Of a stretch of 64,000 nucleotides of DNA, positions 1-10,200 are shown piece after piece. The position numbers were made by a program, and so were the translations under genes. Origin of the DNA: Gari tellinella (Eukaryota > Mollusca > Bivalvia > Cardiida > Psammobiidae); assembly GCA_922989275.2 (NCBI GenBank), contig OV277871.1, forward strand, positions 65,741,848 through 65,805,847, in the 5' to 3' direction. The notes below the pieces were generated by a model. The model searched no databases and was not told the DNA's origin. It was given only the letters and a program-made list of their open reading frames with translations. The number at the start of each line of letters is the position of its first letter. Within the stretch, counting starts at the first letter, position 1.

Positions 1-275
1 ATATAAATATAAACAGGGAGGTCATTAGTTGTAACACGCAAACTATTTGATATTTTTTAATTCATCTAAAGTCTAAATGTAAGAGTGTTCCTTTTCAGGT
101 TGGCTGTTTGACGCGACTCAAAGCTATACGGCCAGTTTTCTCTTCTGTGGAGGATTATTTATGTGTTCCATGGTTATAAACTTGTTTGTTCTTTGTGTGA
201 AAAACAAAAAAACAGCAAATAAGACACACAATGAAAGGACGGTGTAGACTTACATGTAAAACAGAAGAGCTCATA
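1..275. other. no feature recognised
   Basis: AT-rich sequence left of the first MITE. I see no gene, RNA or clear repeat boundary here. Confidence 0.4.
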
Positions 276-521
276 CAGTGGAGAATCTGTTATTCTTTCC
301 CGTTTAAACGCAAACGTACGCAAACGCAAAACACTAAAACGTAGAAAAGTACAACTTTTTGACAATTCTGATAATTCATGTTTATCTTGGTGGCAAACAT
401 TTTGGAGCCAGATCAGACGCCGGGTTACCCGGCGTCTGATCTGGCTCCAAACTGTTTGCCATGGAAATAATAGATTTGGCGTAAACGCGTTTATTGGGAA
501 AGAATAACAGATTCTCCACTG
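276..521 (+). mobile_element. F1 MITE, full copy (246 bp)
   Basis: Type copy of the commonest repeat in the window. It begins CAGTGGAGAATCTGTTATTC and ends in the inverted form ATTCTCCACTG, with TA on both sides (274-275, 522-523). That fits a non-autonomous Tc1/mariner-type element. Inside are a GTTTAAACGC / AACGCGTTTA pair near the ends and a central hairpin built on GATCAGACGCCGGGTTACCC with CAAACAG / CTGTTTG outside it (core P1). There is no transposase. Orientation here: + means the CCCGTTTAAACG end is on the left. Confidence 0.93.
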
Positions 522-703
522 TAATAATGAGTAAACTAAACAAGTACAGCATTTTCTTACTCATTTCAGCCTCAAATCCTATGGTGTTACAGTAGAAAAG
601 ACGTAATTCTTTTCCATTATAAAACAAATAAAACGCATGGCAAAAAAGTAAAAACAAATCTTTCGGCAAATTTGACGTTTTATTTTAGATTCAGCGACAA
701 AAA

Positions 704-798
704 GTTTGGAAACTGATCTGGCCATAAACTGTTTGCAATAGAAATAATAGTTTTAGCGTTAACGCGTTTATTGGGAACGATGAACGTCTTTTCCACTG
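704..798 (+). mobile_element. F1 MITE, right half only
   Basis: The right half of an F1 element, from the CAAACTG-like inner arm to the terminal TTCCACTG. The left half and the hairpin's left arm are missing. It is diverged from the full copies on either side. Confidence 0.75.
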
Positions 799-954
799 TG
801 CTACATCTTAGACTGACTTGTAGCACCATAGGGTTAAACGCAGAAATGAAGATTTTAGTTTTTGAAATGTTGCCCTCACCTGGAGCTCTGAAACAGCACT
901 GTGAAACAGTGTTTCCTTATCCAAAACATCAATAGAAATTATGGATATCAAATA

Positions 955-1200
955 CAGTGGAGAATCTGTTATTCTTTCCCGTTTAAACGCAAACGTACGC
1001 AAACGCAAAGAACTAAAATGTAGAAAAGAACAACTTTTGGACAATTCTGCTAATCCTTGTTTATCTTGGGGGCAAACAGTTTGGAGCCTGATCAGACGCC
1101 GGGTTACCCGGCGTCTGATCTGGCTCCAAACTGTTTGCACTGCAAATAATAGTTTTAGCGTAAACGCGTTTATTGGGAAAGAATACCAGATTTTCCACTG
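955..1200 (+). mobile_element. F1 MITE, full copy
   Basis: 246 bp, TA at 953-954 and 1201-1202, with both TIRs and an intact P1 hairpin. It runs into a CT-rich tract on the right. Confidence 0.93.
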
Positions 1201-1264
1201 TACCATGACGTTTTATCCGCTGCTGCACTTCTTTCTTTGTTCTTCCTTTACTTGCTTTTCATCC

Positions 1265-1417
1265 CTTTACTCTAATATTTTTCCTCTCTCTCATTATGTT
1301 TGCTCACCTATCTCTCCCCCCGTCTATCTCTCCCGCTCTCCGTCTCTATCCCTCTGCCTCTCTCTCTCTGTCTCTTTCTCTGTCTCTCTGTCTCAGTCTC
1401 TATCTGTCTTTTTCCCC

Positions 1418-1449
<32 letters not shown>

Positions 1450-1500
1450 TACTCAAGTTTCCCATCTGTCTTCTGTGTGTGACCTTTGTCTCTCTTTCAC
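1265..1500. repeat. CT-rich microsatellite tract
   Basis: Irregular CTCT/CTGTCT pyrimidine tract with a pure (CT)n run near 1429-1449. It stays open in several frames and gives Ser/Leu-rich pseudo-ORFs with no coding merit. Confidence 0.9.
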
Positions 1501-1626
1501 TCGTACAATTCACCACTTGTGTACGAGTCTAACTCTCATCCAAATCCGCTTCCTATACAAGTACATGTACATACATGTACGAGTCTACATTGCATTTTTA
1601 CCATTTACATGTACCCGATAGTCTGT

Positions 1627-1757
1627 CATGGTGCTAGGGGGCGTGAGCACTGTTGCATATTTCAGTATTGCTCATGAACAGACTCAATTAAACCGAGTCT
1701 GCAATTTTCTTCAGTATTTGCTTTGTTTTCTGTGCTTTCAAAGGATCTCCCCTTATT
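1627..1757 (+). repeat. dispersed repeat, pair member of 34980-35103
   Basis: About 130 bp starting GGTGCTAGGGGGCGTGAGCA and running through TTTCAGTATTGCTCATGAAC to AAGGATCTCCCCTTA. The same sequence occurs in inverse orientation at 34980-35103. Family not recognised. Confidence 0.8.
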
Positions 1758-2051
1758 TAGATTTACTGTTATGCCATTGTTCAGGTTTGAACTATTCAGT
1801 ATCAGTCGATAGGATCGATAAATATCAGGGATACAGATTACATTACATGCGTCCTGTAATCACACGTGACAACTGAATGACATAAAGGGCTGCTTGTACG
1901 GGTCGTTTTCCCGGACTGTTCGCCGGTCAGATAAAAAATAAATAATTCGTTCTAATCATATAAAATCGTACTGTTACCTTACTTGCTAAACAGTGGATTG
2001 TTGGTTTCAATCCTTCAGGCGCCGTAGTGGCATGAACTCAACTTTCAAAAC

Positions 2052-2112
2052 AGTTTAGATCCGGATCAGACGCCGCGTAACACGGTGTCTGATTTGGGTG
2101 TAAACTGTTTGA
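2052..2112. repeat. P1-type hairpin (F5 element)
   Basis: Imperfect palindrome AAACAGTTTAGATCCGGATC ... GTAAACTGTTTGAC around GACGCCGCGTAACACGGTGT. It carries the P1 core without F1 ends. The surrounding 1760-2410 shows nothing else I can name. Confidence 0.7.
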
Positions 2113-2412
2113 CACCATTATCGATATTTATTAAGTAATACAACCTTAAATCTAACTTTAAAACGTTTTTGAACACAATAATACTAAAGCAGACGGCAAT
2201 TAACCGGTGAAGGCGTAAATATCTCCCGAATAATACGGCACCAAAAGGGTTAAATGTAATTAATAATTCAGGTTTGATCTTTATCTAAAACCTTTATTTT
2301 ATTTTACATAATGGCAAATTGTTAACACAAATCGTATTTTGTGTACAGCAAATAACATATAACAAAGGCTTAATTGTAAAAATATGTTCCCCAACCCATG
2401 GCGCATCTGGTA

Positions 2413-2785
2413 CAGTACTTCATCCCTACATCGACCCTACCGACAACGACTCTCTCCTTTCAACGGCCTTTGCCACACTTCCCCTAACAAGACAATTATG
2501 TCTAACTCTTATACTGCTGCAATATTGTCTGCTACAAATTGCCGTCTGCAGTTTATTTGTATCAAAGTAACATTATAAGAAAACATTTTGATGCAATAAA
2601 TATATTGACGAGTGACAAGCAGCTTGATTCCTGATCAGACGCCGCGAGACGCGGCGTCTGATCTAGATTCAAGTTGTTTACATGTGTAAGTCAAGTATTG
2701 TTGTTCCTTCCCTATAACGACTCCCTCCGAGCAACATACACAATATGTGCCTCCCATTGTGCGTCGTTGTGGTGAGGGAACACTG
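2413..2785 (+). mobile_element. F2 MITE, full copy (373 bp)
   Basis: Flanked by TA (2411-2412, 2786-2787). Ends read CAGTACTTCATCCCTACA and the inverse GTGAGGGAACACTG; other copies show the TIR more clearly as GTTCCCTCCCTACAACGACT. Internal markers are GTCTGCTACAAATTG and a P1 hairpin at about 2620-2680 (GATCAGACGCCGCG / CGCGGCGTCTGATC). Its right end lies 5 bp from the next F1 element. No ORF. Confidence 0.85.
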
Positions 2786-2790
2786 TATTA

Positions 2791-3036
2791 CAGTGGAGAA
2801 TCTGTTATTCTTTCCCAATAAACGCGTTTACGCGAAAACTATTTTTTCTTTTACAAACAGTTTGGAGCCAGATCAGACGCCGGTTAACCCGGCGTCTGAT
2901 CAGGCTCCAAACGCTTTGCCACCATGATAAACAAGACTTATCAGAATTGTCCAAAAGTTGTTCTTTTCTACGTTTTAGTGCTTTGCGTTTGCGTGCGTTT
3001 GCGTTAAAACGGGAAAGAATAACAGATTATCCACTG
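2791..3036 (-). mobile_element. F1 MITE, full copy
   Basis: 246 bp with TA at 2789-2790 and 3037-3038. The CCCAATAAACGCG end is on the left. TIRs and P1 hairpin are complete. Confidence 0.93.
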
Positions 3037-3196
3037 TACTGTAGAACAAGTATTTGTTCGGGGGTCAAACCAGATTAGGTGACTCATAGCGGAGGTTAGT
3101 GACCGGTGAAAATTCTGTATGGAATGTGATCTGATAATACATTAATACTTGTCTGTGTATTATGATAATTCTACAGCACACCCCCAACACTGGCTA

Positions 3197-3442
3197 CAAT
3201 AGAGAGGACGTTATTCCTTCACCTTTAGAGGCAAGACGAAACGCAAACACATTGCACTAAAATTGAGAACAATGACAATTTAAAGACAATTTTTATGATT
3301 TATTTTAATCTGAAAGGCAAACAATTTGGAGCCTGATCAGACGCCGGGTTACCCGGCGTCTGATCTGGCTTCAAACTGTTTGCAACGGAAATACTAGTTC
3401 TAGCGCAAACACGTTTATTGGGAAATAACTATTTCAACCCTG
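3197..3442 (+). mobile_element. F1 MITE, diverged subfamily copy
   Basis: 246 bp, TA at 3195-3196 and 3443-3444. The TIRs are worn (CAATAGAGAGGACG ... TTTCAACCCTG) and the inner arm is the AAACGCAAACACATTGCACT type, marking an older subfamily (F1b). The hairpin core is still perfect. Confidence 0.8.
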
Positions 3443-3678
3443 TACCAAGTTCAGTTTTGTTTTCGTTCTGTTTGTAAACATTGACCGAAAAAACGTGAAA
3501 CAGACTCCGGGAAAACCTGATTGGTCTTAAAACATATTTATCAATGGAGGTATTCAACGAACCTTGCCGACGTGTCTGTCAAAGGAACGCGTGTACATGT
3601 ACAAATTACAGTGATGAATACGTTTTTAAAGCGTTGCTTGTACATACATTATTGTTCACTGTACTTGTAAATGAGTTT

Positions 3679-4158
3679 TTAACCCTTTCCCTCATAGAAG
3701 CGACTTTTAGCACATTGATTTAATTCATCCGCTGAAGAAAATAGTTCCAAATTATACCGTAATGAATATGTGTCATCTTTAATACTTTCCTTATTATAGC
3801 AGTTAATAGCTTAAAGCAGGCTGAAAGTAAAGCAGAATGCGCCCTTCAACCTGCTTTAAGTAGTCACATATCTTCAATACTAGAAACAATGCTATCAGGT
3901 AAAGGGTTAATGTAAGGTTAATGTAATAAGTATTTGCAAGTTTGCGACTGAATCGTACATAAATCGCAGCAAACAATGCATTGTCTAAGACGCATTCTGC
4001 TTTACTTTTAGCCTGCTTTAAGCTACCATCTACTAGAAATTTGAAAATATTTCTTCTGATAAGTATTAATAATTGTATAATTTGGAACTATTTTCTTCAG
4101 TGGAGGAATAAATTAGTGGCGTAAAAGGTGTATTTATGGGGTAATGGGTTGAGGGTTA
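3679..4158. mobile_element. two F4 hairpin elements, facing each other
   Basis: F4 ends read TTAACCCTTTCCCTCATAG or the inverse ATGGGGTAATGGGTTGAGGG. The core is P2: CTTAAAGCAGGCTGAAAGTA with GCAGAATGCGC and its inverse. One copy covers about 3679-3910 and the second, inverted, about 3950-4158. Both also carry GAAAATAGTTCCAAATTATA near the ends. No coding capacity. Confidence 0.75.
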
Positions 4159-4214
4159 ACCTATCTGTACCCCACGTAGTTATCATTCATAAAGCATTTA
4201 GATAAAACTGCGGT

Positions 4215-4476
4215 TACAGCTAAAGTTTGGTAAATATTTATTTAGTGATAACTATAGTATGTTCAACTATTAACATGCTAGCGATTGATATACCCTTGCA
4301 AACAGTTTAGATCCAGATGAGACGCCGCGTAACGCGGCGTCTCATCAGGATCCAAACTGTTTGACACTCTGACAAGGCTGGTGTGAAAAGAAATTTTGAA
4401 AATTCTATTTTTAGAATAGTAACAGACGACGATTGATGCAGACGAAAAAAACACCCAGCATGTAAAGAGTTAACCC
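4215..4476. mobile_element. F5 element with P1 hairpin
   Basis: Near-perfect hairpin at 4298-4363 (AAACAGTTTAGATCCAGATG ... CATCAGGATCCAAACTGTTT) around GACGCCGCGTAACGCGGCGT. The element ends near AAAGAGTTAACCC, a TIR like that of F4, so it shows the P1 core in an F4-type frame. Confidence 0.7.
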
Positions 4477-4665
4477 ATTCACTATCATGCCAGGTTACAA
4501 TGGTATTTTGTAAACATTAAGGATCCCGCGTAACTCGGCGTTTCTTCCGGTTTCAAATTGTTTGACGCTTACGTCGATAATTCTTAATATTAGGATGCCT
4601 AACTTCTATGTTAAAGAAACCTTACTAGCCGAACTAGTTTTATGCAAACGGTATGCGCGCTGTTG

Positions 4666-4892
4666 CAGTATATAGAGAATGCATTATTCTTATCCAATAA
4701 ACGCGAATGTGTTAACCAGTACTTTTCAAACTATCCTTGAACCAGATCAGACGCCGGGTAACTCACTCGCTCGTCTGTTTGAATGAAATAAATCGGTAGC
4801 ATTTCCTAAAAAACATTTTACATTTTATTGCAAAGCATTTTATTCGGGTTTCGGTTAAGTTTAAACGGGAAAGTATATCGGATTCTTTACTG
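4666..4892 (-). mobile_element. F1 MITE, decayed copy
   Basis: Worn left TIR (CAGTATATAGAGAAT), TATCCAATAAACGCG inner arm and GTTTAAACGGGAAAGTAT right arm. Only the left arm of the P1 hairpin is readable. Confidence 0.7.
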
Positions 4893-5143
4893 TAGTTCAG
4901 TGGGTAATCAGGACATTTAAGGTTAAGCTATCATTAAACAAACACTGGTCTGTAAGTTGTTATAACCAAGGTCAATAAACTATCTGGCACGCTTAAAAGA
5001 CAGCCAGATTTAGCATATGAATGATCTTAAACTTAACACCTGAAGCTGGCGACATGAGAAAACCAGACTTATTGCATTAAAGGATAAAACTCGGTCTACA
5101 CTGTTTGACAGTTACTAAGAGTATCCTGATTCCTAACGTGTTA

Positions 5144-5389
5144 CAGTGGAGAATCTGTTATTCTTTCCCGTTTAAACGAAAACGTACGCAAACGCAAAGC
5201 ACTAAAACGTAGAAAAGAATAACTTTTGGACAATTCTGATATTTCATGTTTATCATGGTGGCAAACAGATTGGAGCCTGATCAGACGCCGGGTTACCCGG
5301 CGTCTGTTCTGGCTCCAAACCGTTTGCACTGAAAATAATAGTTTTAGCGTAAATGCGTTTATTGGGAAAGAATAACAGATTTTCCACAG
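5144..5389 (+). mobile_element. F1 MITE, full copy
   Basis: 246 bp, TA at 5142-5143 and 5390-5391. One substitution in the terminal CCACAG. Hairpin complete. Confidence 0.92.
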
Positions 5390-5493
5390 TAATATGTCAA
5401 ACAAATTGTCCCTATTGCAAACGGTTTGGAATAGCTTTCAACAATTCATAGCACTGCAAACAGTTTGGGGCACATTTTAAGCAAACCTTCATA

Positions 5494-5740
5494 CAGTGAA
5501 GAATCTGTTATTCTTTCCCAATAAACGCGTTACGCTAAAACTATTATTTGCAGTGCAAACAGTTTGGAGCCAAATCAGACGCCGGGTAACCCGGCGTCTG
5601 ATCAGGCTCCAAACTGTTTGCCACCAAGATAAACAAGAATTATCAGAATTGTCCAAAAGGTGTTCTTTTCTACGTTTTAGTGCTAAATGCGTTTGCGTAC
5701 GTTTGCGTTTAAACGGGAAAGAATAACAGATTCTCCACTG
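5494..5740 (-). mobile_element. F1 MITE, full copy
   Basis: 247 bp, TA flanks. The left inner arm has a one-base deletion (AATAAACGCGTTACGC). Confidence 0.92.
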
Positions 5741-5831
5741 TAGTTATCAAAAACAACGATTACAAGGGGGATAACTTTATAAAGTATGTCGTATTCAACA
5801 CAGCGTTTAGTATTGATAAGGACCCTTCGTG

Positions 5832-6020
5832 ATTTGATTTGATTTGTTTTGATTTTACGTCGCTTTCAACAGTATTTCAGTCATATCGCGACGTCCAGCT
5901 AATCATAGGTGGAGGAAGACCCCAGAAGTCCTTTATGCACTGTTTCAGGCACAAATCGACAACTGGGTAGAACCACCGACCTTCCGCAAGCCGGACCCTC
6001 CGTGCTACTTTTGCGAAGTC
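5832..6020 (-). mobile_element. SINE 3' part (tail region), minus strand
   Basis: Contains ACAGTATTTCAGTCATATCG, CGACGTCCAGCTAATCATAG, GGTGGAGGAAGACCCCAGAA and CACTGTTTCAGGCACAAATC. The same block recurs at 19552-19700 and, inverted, at 20426-20625, next to tRNA-like heads. Here the head is missing. Confidence 0.75.
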
Positions 6021-6075
6021 TACGAGCTCAAATAGAAAATCGGGATCCGGTCAGGTTCCAAACTGTTTACACCTT

Positions 6076-6362
6076 TAGTGTTCCCTCCCTACAAAGGCCC
6101 TCCTAACAACGATTCCCTCCTCAAAACAGTATTTGCCGATGTTCTCCAAAAACAGGACAGATATTTCTAACCATTTCACTGTTGCAATAACGTCTGCTGA
6201 AATTTGCTGTCTGCTGTTTTTTCTCAAAGTTACATATAAGTGAACATTTTGACAGAAGAAATATAGTGACGAGTTACAAACAGTTTGAATCCAGATCAGA
6301 CGCCGCGTTACCTGGCGTATGATCTTGATTCAAGCTGTTTGCAAATGTAAGTTGTTGAGAGG
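6076..6362 (+). mobile_element. F2 MITE, right end truncated
   Basis: Starts AGTGTTCCCTCCCTACA and keeps the GTCTGCTGTTTTTTCTC block and a P1 hairpin (CAGATCAGACGCCGCGTTAC). The right end is lost at the junction with the F1 element at 6367. Confidence 0.75.
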
Positions 6363-6366
6363 GATA

Positions 6367-6612
6367 CAGTGGAGAATGTGTTATTCTTTCCCAATAAACG
6401 CGTTTACGCTAAAACTATTATTTGCAGTGCAAACAGTTTGGAGCCAGATCAGACACCGGGTAACCCGGCGTCTGATCAGGCTCCAAACTGTTTGCCATCA
6501 AGATAAACAAGAATTATCAGAATTGTCCAAAAGTTGCTTTTTTCTACGTTTTAGTGCTTTGCGTTTGCGTACGTTTGCGTTTAAACGGGAAAGAATAACA
6601 GATTCTCCACTG
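6367..6612 (-). mobile_element. F1 MITE, full copy
   Basis: 246 bp, TA at 6365-6366 and 6613-6614. Hairpin complete apart from one transition. Confidence 0.93.
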
Positions 6613-6820
6613 TAACTGTATCTGGTCTTAGATAATGAAATATTAGAATCATACCAATAACTGAGGTGGCAAGATTGAAAACATTGTCCATTATGGTTAA
6701 AATCCCTTTTTTATTGCACATTGGGAGTCTCTCTTTCCTGGAAACAAATTTATGTTTGTTCTGCAAACATTAAGTTGTTTTTTTTTCTTCAAAATTATGT
6801 CATTCTCGGCATTTAGTTTA

Positions 6821-7258
6821 CATTGTGATTAGAATTAGAACGCAAACCGTTGCAATGAAAAATAGAAAATGACAATTTGTTGACAATTCAGACTATTTTA
6901 TATTTTAATTTGACTGGCAAACAGTTTGGATCCTGATCAGTTACCGGGCTCAGTGAGGAAAACGTTATTATTTCCCCCAAAACGCGTTTACACAACATCT
7001 TTAGCTGTCCAAGCAAACAGTTTGGAGCCAGATCAGACGCCGGGTAACCCGGCTTCTGACCAGGCTCCAAACTGTTTGCAATCCAGGTATTAATCATCAT
7101 TCAGATTGTCAAAAAGTGGTCATTTTCTACACATTTGTGTTTCGTTTGCGTTTAAATGGGAATGAATAACGTATGATCTGGCTCCAAACTGTTTGCAAGG
7201 TAAATAGTAATTTTAATGGAAACGCGTTTATAGGGAAAGAATAACGTCTTCTCAACTG
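6821..7258 (+). mobile_element. nested F1 in F1
   Basis: The outer, diverged F1 copy is cut at its hairpin: its left half ends GGATCCTGATCAG near 6950 and its right half resumes TGATCTGGCTCCAAACTG at about 7173. Between lies a second, opposite copy (about 6951-7172) starting CAGTGAGGAAAACGTTATTA that has lost its right terminus. The outer right end (CTTCTCAACTG, TA at 7259-7260) lies 19 bp past the stop codon of FABP gene A. Confidence 0.75.
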
Positions 7259-7277
7259 TAACGTCTCCTGCACGTGT

Positions 7278-10200
7278 CTAAGATTTCTTGAAGTACCGCT
7301 TACATGTGACCTCCTCAACAACCATGGTCTGAAAATAGAACCAACTGCAAGTAGGGTAAATAGTTTCTAAAAACGTTGTTATGTCCCATTTCATACTCCA
7401 TAAATACACCCTTTTACGCCTTCCATTTATTCCTACACTAAACATAATAGATTTTAGTTCCAATTTATACAGTAATTGATACGAGAAATAAGAAATAATC
7501 TATATATCCTAACAGAATAAACGTATGTTTTGGGAAAGAACAAGGTTTTCCCCGCTGTACAATTTCAAGGACGAGCACTGCACTATCTGCCTGTACAAGC
7601 TCTCAATCGATTATCTCCCTTGTTGTTAAAGATTCATGGTTTTCAAAATTCAAAAACTTTATTAGTTATAGCGTAATCACAGACATGTGTCTTGTTACAA
7701 GATACAATGTTATGCTAGTATATTATACATGTGCAGTAAAACCTCTCTATTACGACCACTGAATTGTGTTAATTATTAGGTGTTCACCACAGGTGACTGC
7801 TTAAAGCAAGGTGACAGTAAAACAGAAAGCTCCTTAAGGAACTTTCTATTTTACCATAATTTTGCTTTAAGCTGTCACCTGTCTTTTATACTGTCAAACA
7901 ACCTTCGTTTTAGTGGTCGCAATAGAGAGGTTTTACTGTACATATCATTTTCATTGCATGGAATTTGTTGTCAAACTTACTAATAAATACCAATAACTCG
8001 GATTGCTTTGTATTGTAACGTTTTACGAGATGTACATACAGTAGTCTAGGAAACACTTTTCTTTCCCAATAAACGCGTTTACGCTAAAACTGTTATTTCA
8101 ATTGCAAACAGGTTGGAGCCTGATCAGACGCCGTTTTACCCGGCGTCTGATCAGGCTCCAAACTGTTTGCCACTCAGATAAACATAATTCGTCAGAATTG
8201 TCCAAAACTTCAACTTTTCTACGTTTAGTGCTTTGCGTTTCGTTTGCATTTAAACGGGAAAGAATAACGTTTCTCCACTGTAACACAATATTCTATTGAA
8301 CATGTACCTGTACAAGCTCTCCATCGATTATCTGTCTTGTAACCGTCTGGGGCTTTGCCTTCTTTGGGGCTTTTGGGGTAACCTGCATGGTCCAAACACC
8401 CCCTGCAAAGCTGGAAACACCCTGTAAACATTCAGAAGTACAGCGGAGAAGATAGTATTATTTCCAAATGCATAAAGGGGTGTTTATGCTTAAAATATTA
8501 AAGCCAATTGACAGATGGACAGACAGACATAAATACATACAGACGTGTATGTAGGCAAATATACAGCTATGTAAAACAGAAAGAAAGGTTCAGAGTGAGA
8601 GCGAGAGAGACAGGGGGACGGAGAGAGGGAGACACACAGATAGAGACAGACAGAGGCAGATACAGAAACAGATTAACAGAGAGAGAGAGAGACAGAGATA
8701 GAGGCAGAGAGAAAAAGAGAGAGAGACACTCACATCCACACACATAGACAGAAAGACAGAGGGACATAACGAGAGAGAGGGAGAGAGAGAGAGAGAGAGA
8801 CCTAGAGGACCCAAGTTCTCACATCATAAGCGTGGTCCTTCCGCTACAGTCTTGTAGAGTCAGAAGACTCGGCATCTAGATTGATTTTGGTAGTAGCTTT
8901 AGCCTTAAGCAGTGTTTTGATATTTCAAAATATAATAAAAATAATGAAATCAAACTAAGAAAACTACAAAGTAAACAACCAAAAGACTATTGGAGGTACT
9001 TAAATAAAATGAAACTAAAAAAAGGGCCAAACAAAACACCAGACTTAGACTCTCTATTTCAACATTTCAAAGAAGCTAGTAATGATTACTCCCATGATCA
9101 AAATGATGAAGAAATACTTGAAAACCTGGACCTAAATGATCAAACAAATTGCCTTAATTCCCCAATTACCCAATCTGAAATAGATAGATGTATAAAAATG
9201 CTGAAAAATAATAAATCAGCAGGTAATGACCTGATAATAAACGAATATATTAAATTTTAAAAATCCAAAATGTTACCTATATACACAGAACTATTTAATT
9301 TCATTTTTGATACCGGGCATATACCCAACACATGGTCAGAAGGCGTTATATTTCCAATTTATAAAAATAAAGGCGACCCTACTGAAGCTAACAATTATCG
9401 CCCAATAACGTTATTGAGCTGTGTAAGTAAGTTATTCACATCTGTACTAAATAAAAGAATAACATGTTTCTTAGAAGAAAACAACATACTCCTAGAAAAT
9501 CAGGCTGGTTTTAGGAAATCTTATTCTACTTGTGATCATATTTTCACACTTAATTCTATAATTGAAATACTAAGGCACTTAAAGAAAAAACTCTATTGTA
9601 TATTCATTGACTTTTCAAAGGCCTTTGATTCTGTCTGGAGAATTGGACTTTGGAAAAAATTATTAAATAATAACATCAATGGTAAATTCTTTAGAATTAT
9701 ACAAAATATGTATTCAAACATTCAGTCCTGTGTTAGCCTAAACGGTGTTAAATCAGAGCTCTTCTCAAGTAACTGCGGTGTAAGAAAAGGCGAAAATTTA
9801 TCACCGATCTTATTTTCCCTCTTCTTGAATGACTTAGAAAAAGTTTTAAAAGAAAAAGGCAACACCGGTCTCCAACTTCCAAGTATAGATAATACTACAA
9901 GTGACTTAATTAACATAATATCACTACTATACGCAGATGATACTATATTAATTTCAGATGATCCCGTTAAATTACAAAAGTGCTTAGATGACTTCACATC
10001 CTATTGCAACACATGGAAATTAAATGGCAATGTAGAAAAAACCAAAGTTATTGTGTTTGGTTCAAGAACAACCAGAAATTTAAATTTTAAAATAGAAAAC
10101 AGGGAAGTTGAAATTATTACAGCTTATAAATATCTGGGAACTTACTTTAACAAATCCGGAAGCTTTCTTTCAACACGCAAACATCTTGTGAATCAAGCTA

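Noticed and set aside
276..521. Rho-independent terminator or riboswitch reading of the GC-rich hairpins
   Set aside because: They are centres of TA-flanked dispersed elements in a eukaryotic genome.
941..1621. 226-codon frame through an F1 element and a CT tract
   Set aside because: It joins MITE sequence to low-complexity Ser/Leu codons; no domain and no codon bias.
6319..6615. Recurrent frame of about 85-98 codons (with QTVWSQIRRRVTRRLIRLQT) in many F1 copies, both strands
   Set aside because: The palindromic F1 happens to lack stops in this frame. Older copies have stops and frameshifts, so there is no sign of protein-level selection. It may appear in databases as a spurious hypothetical protein.
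8508..8814. Arg/Asp- and Ser/Leu-rich frames
   Set aside because: Microsatellite translation only; the same holds for 14405-14961 and 49584-49904.
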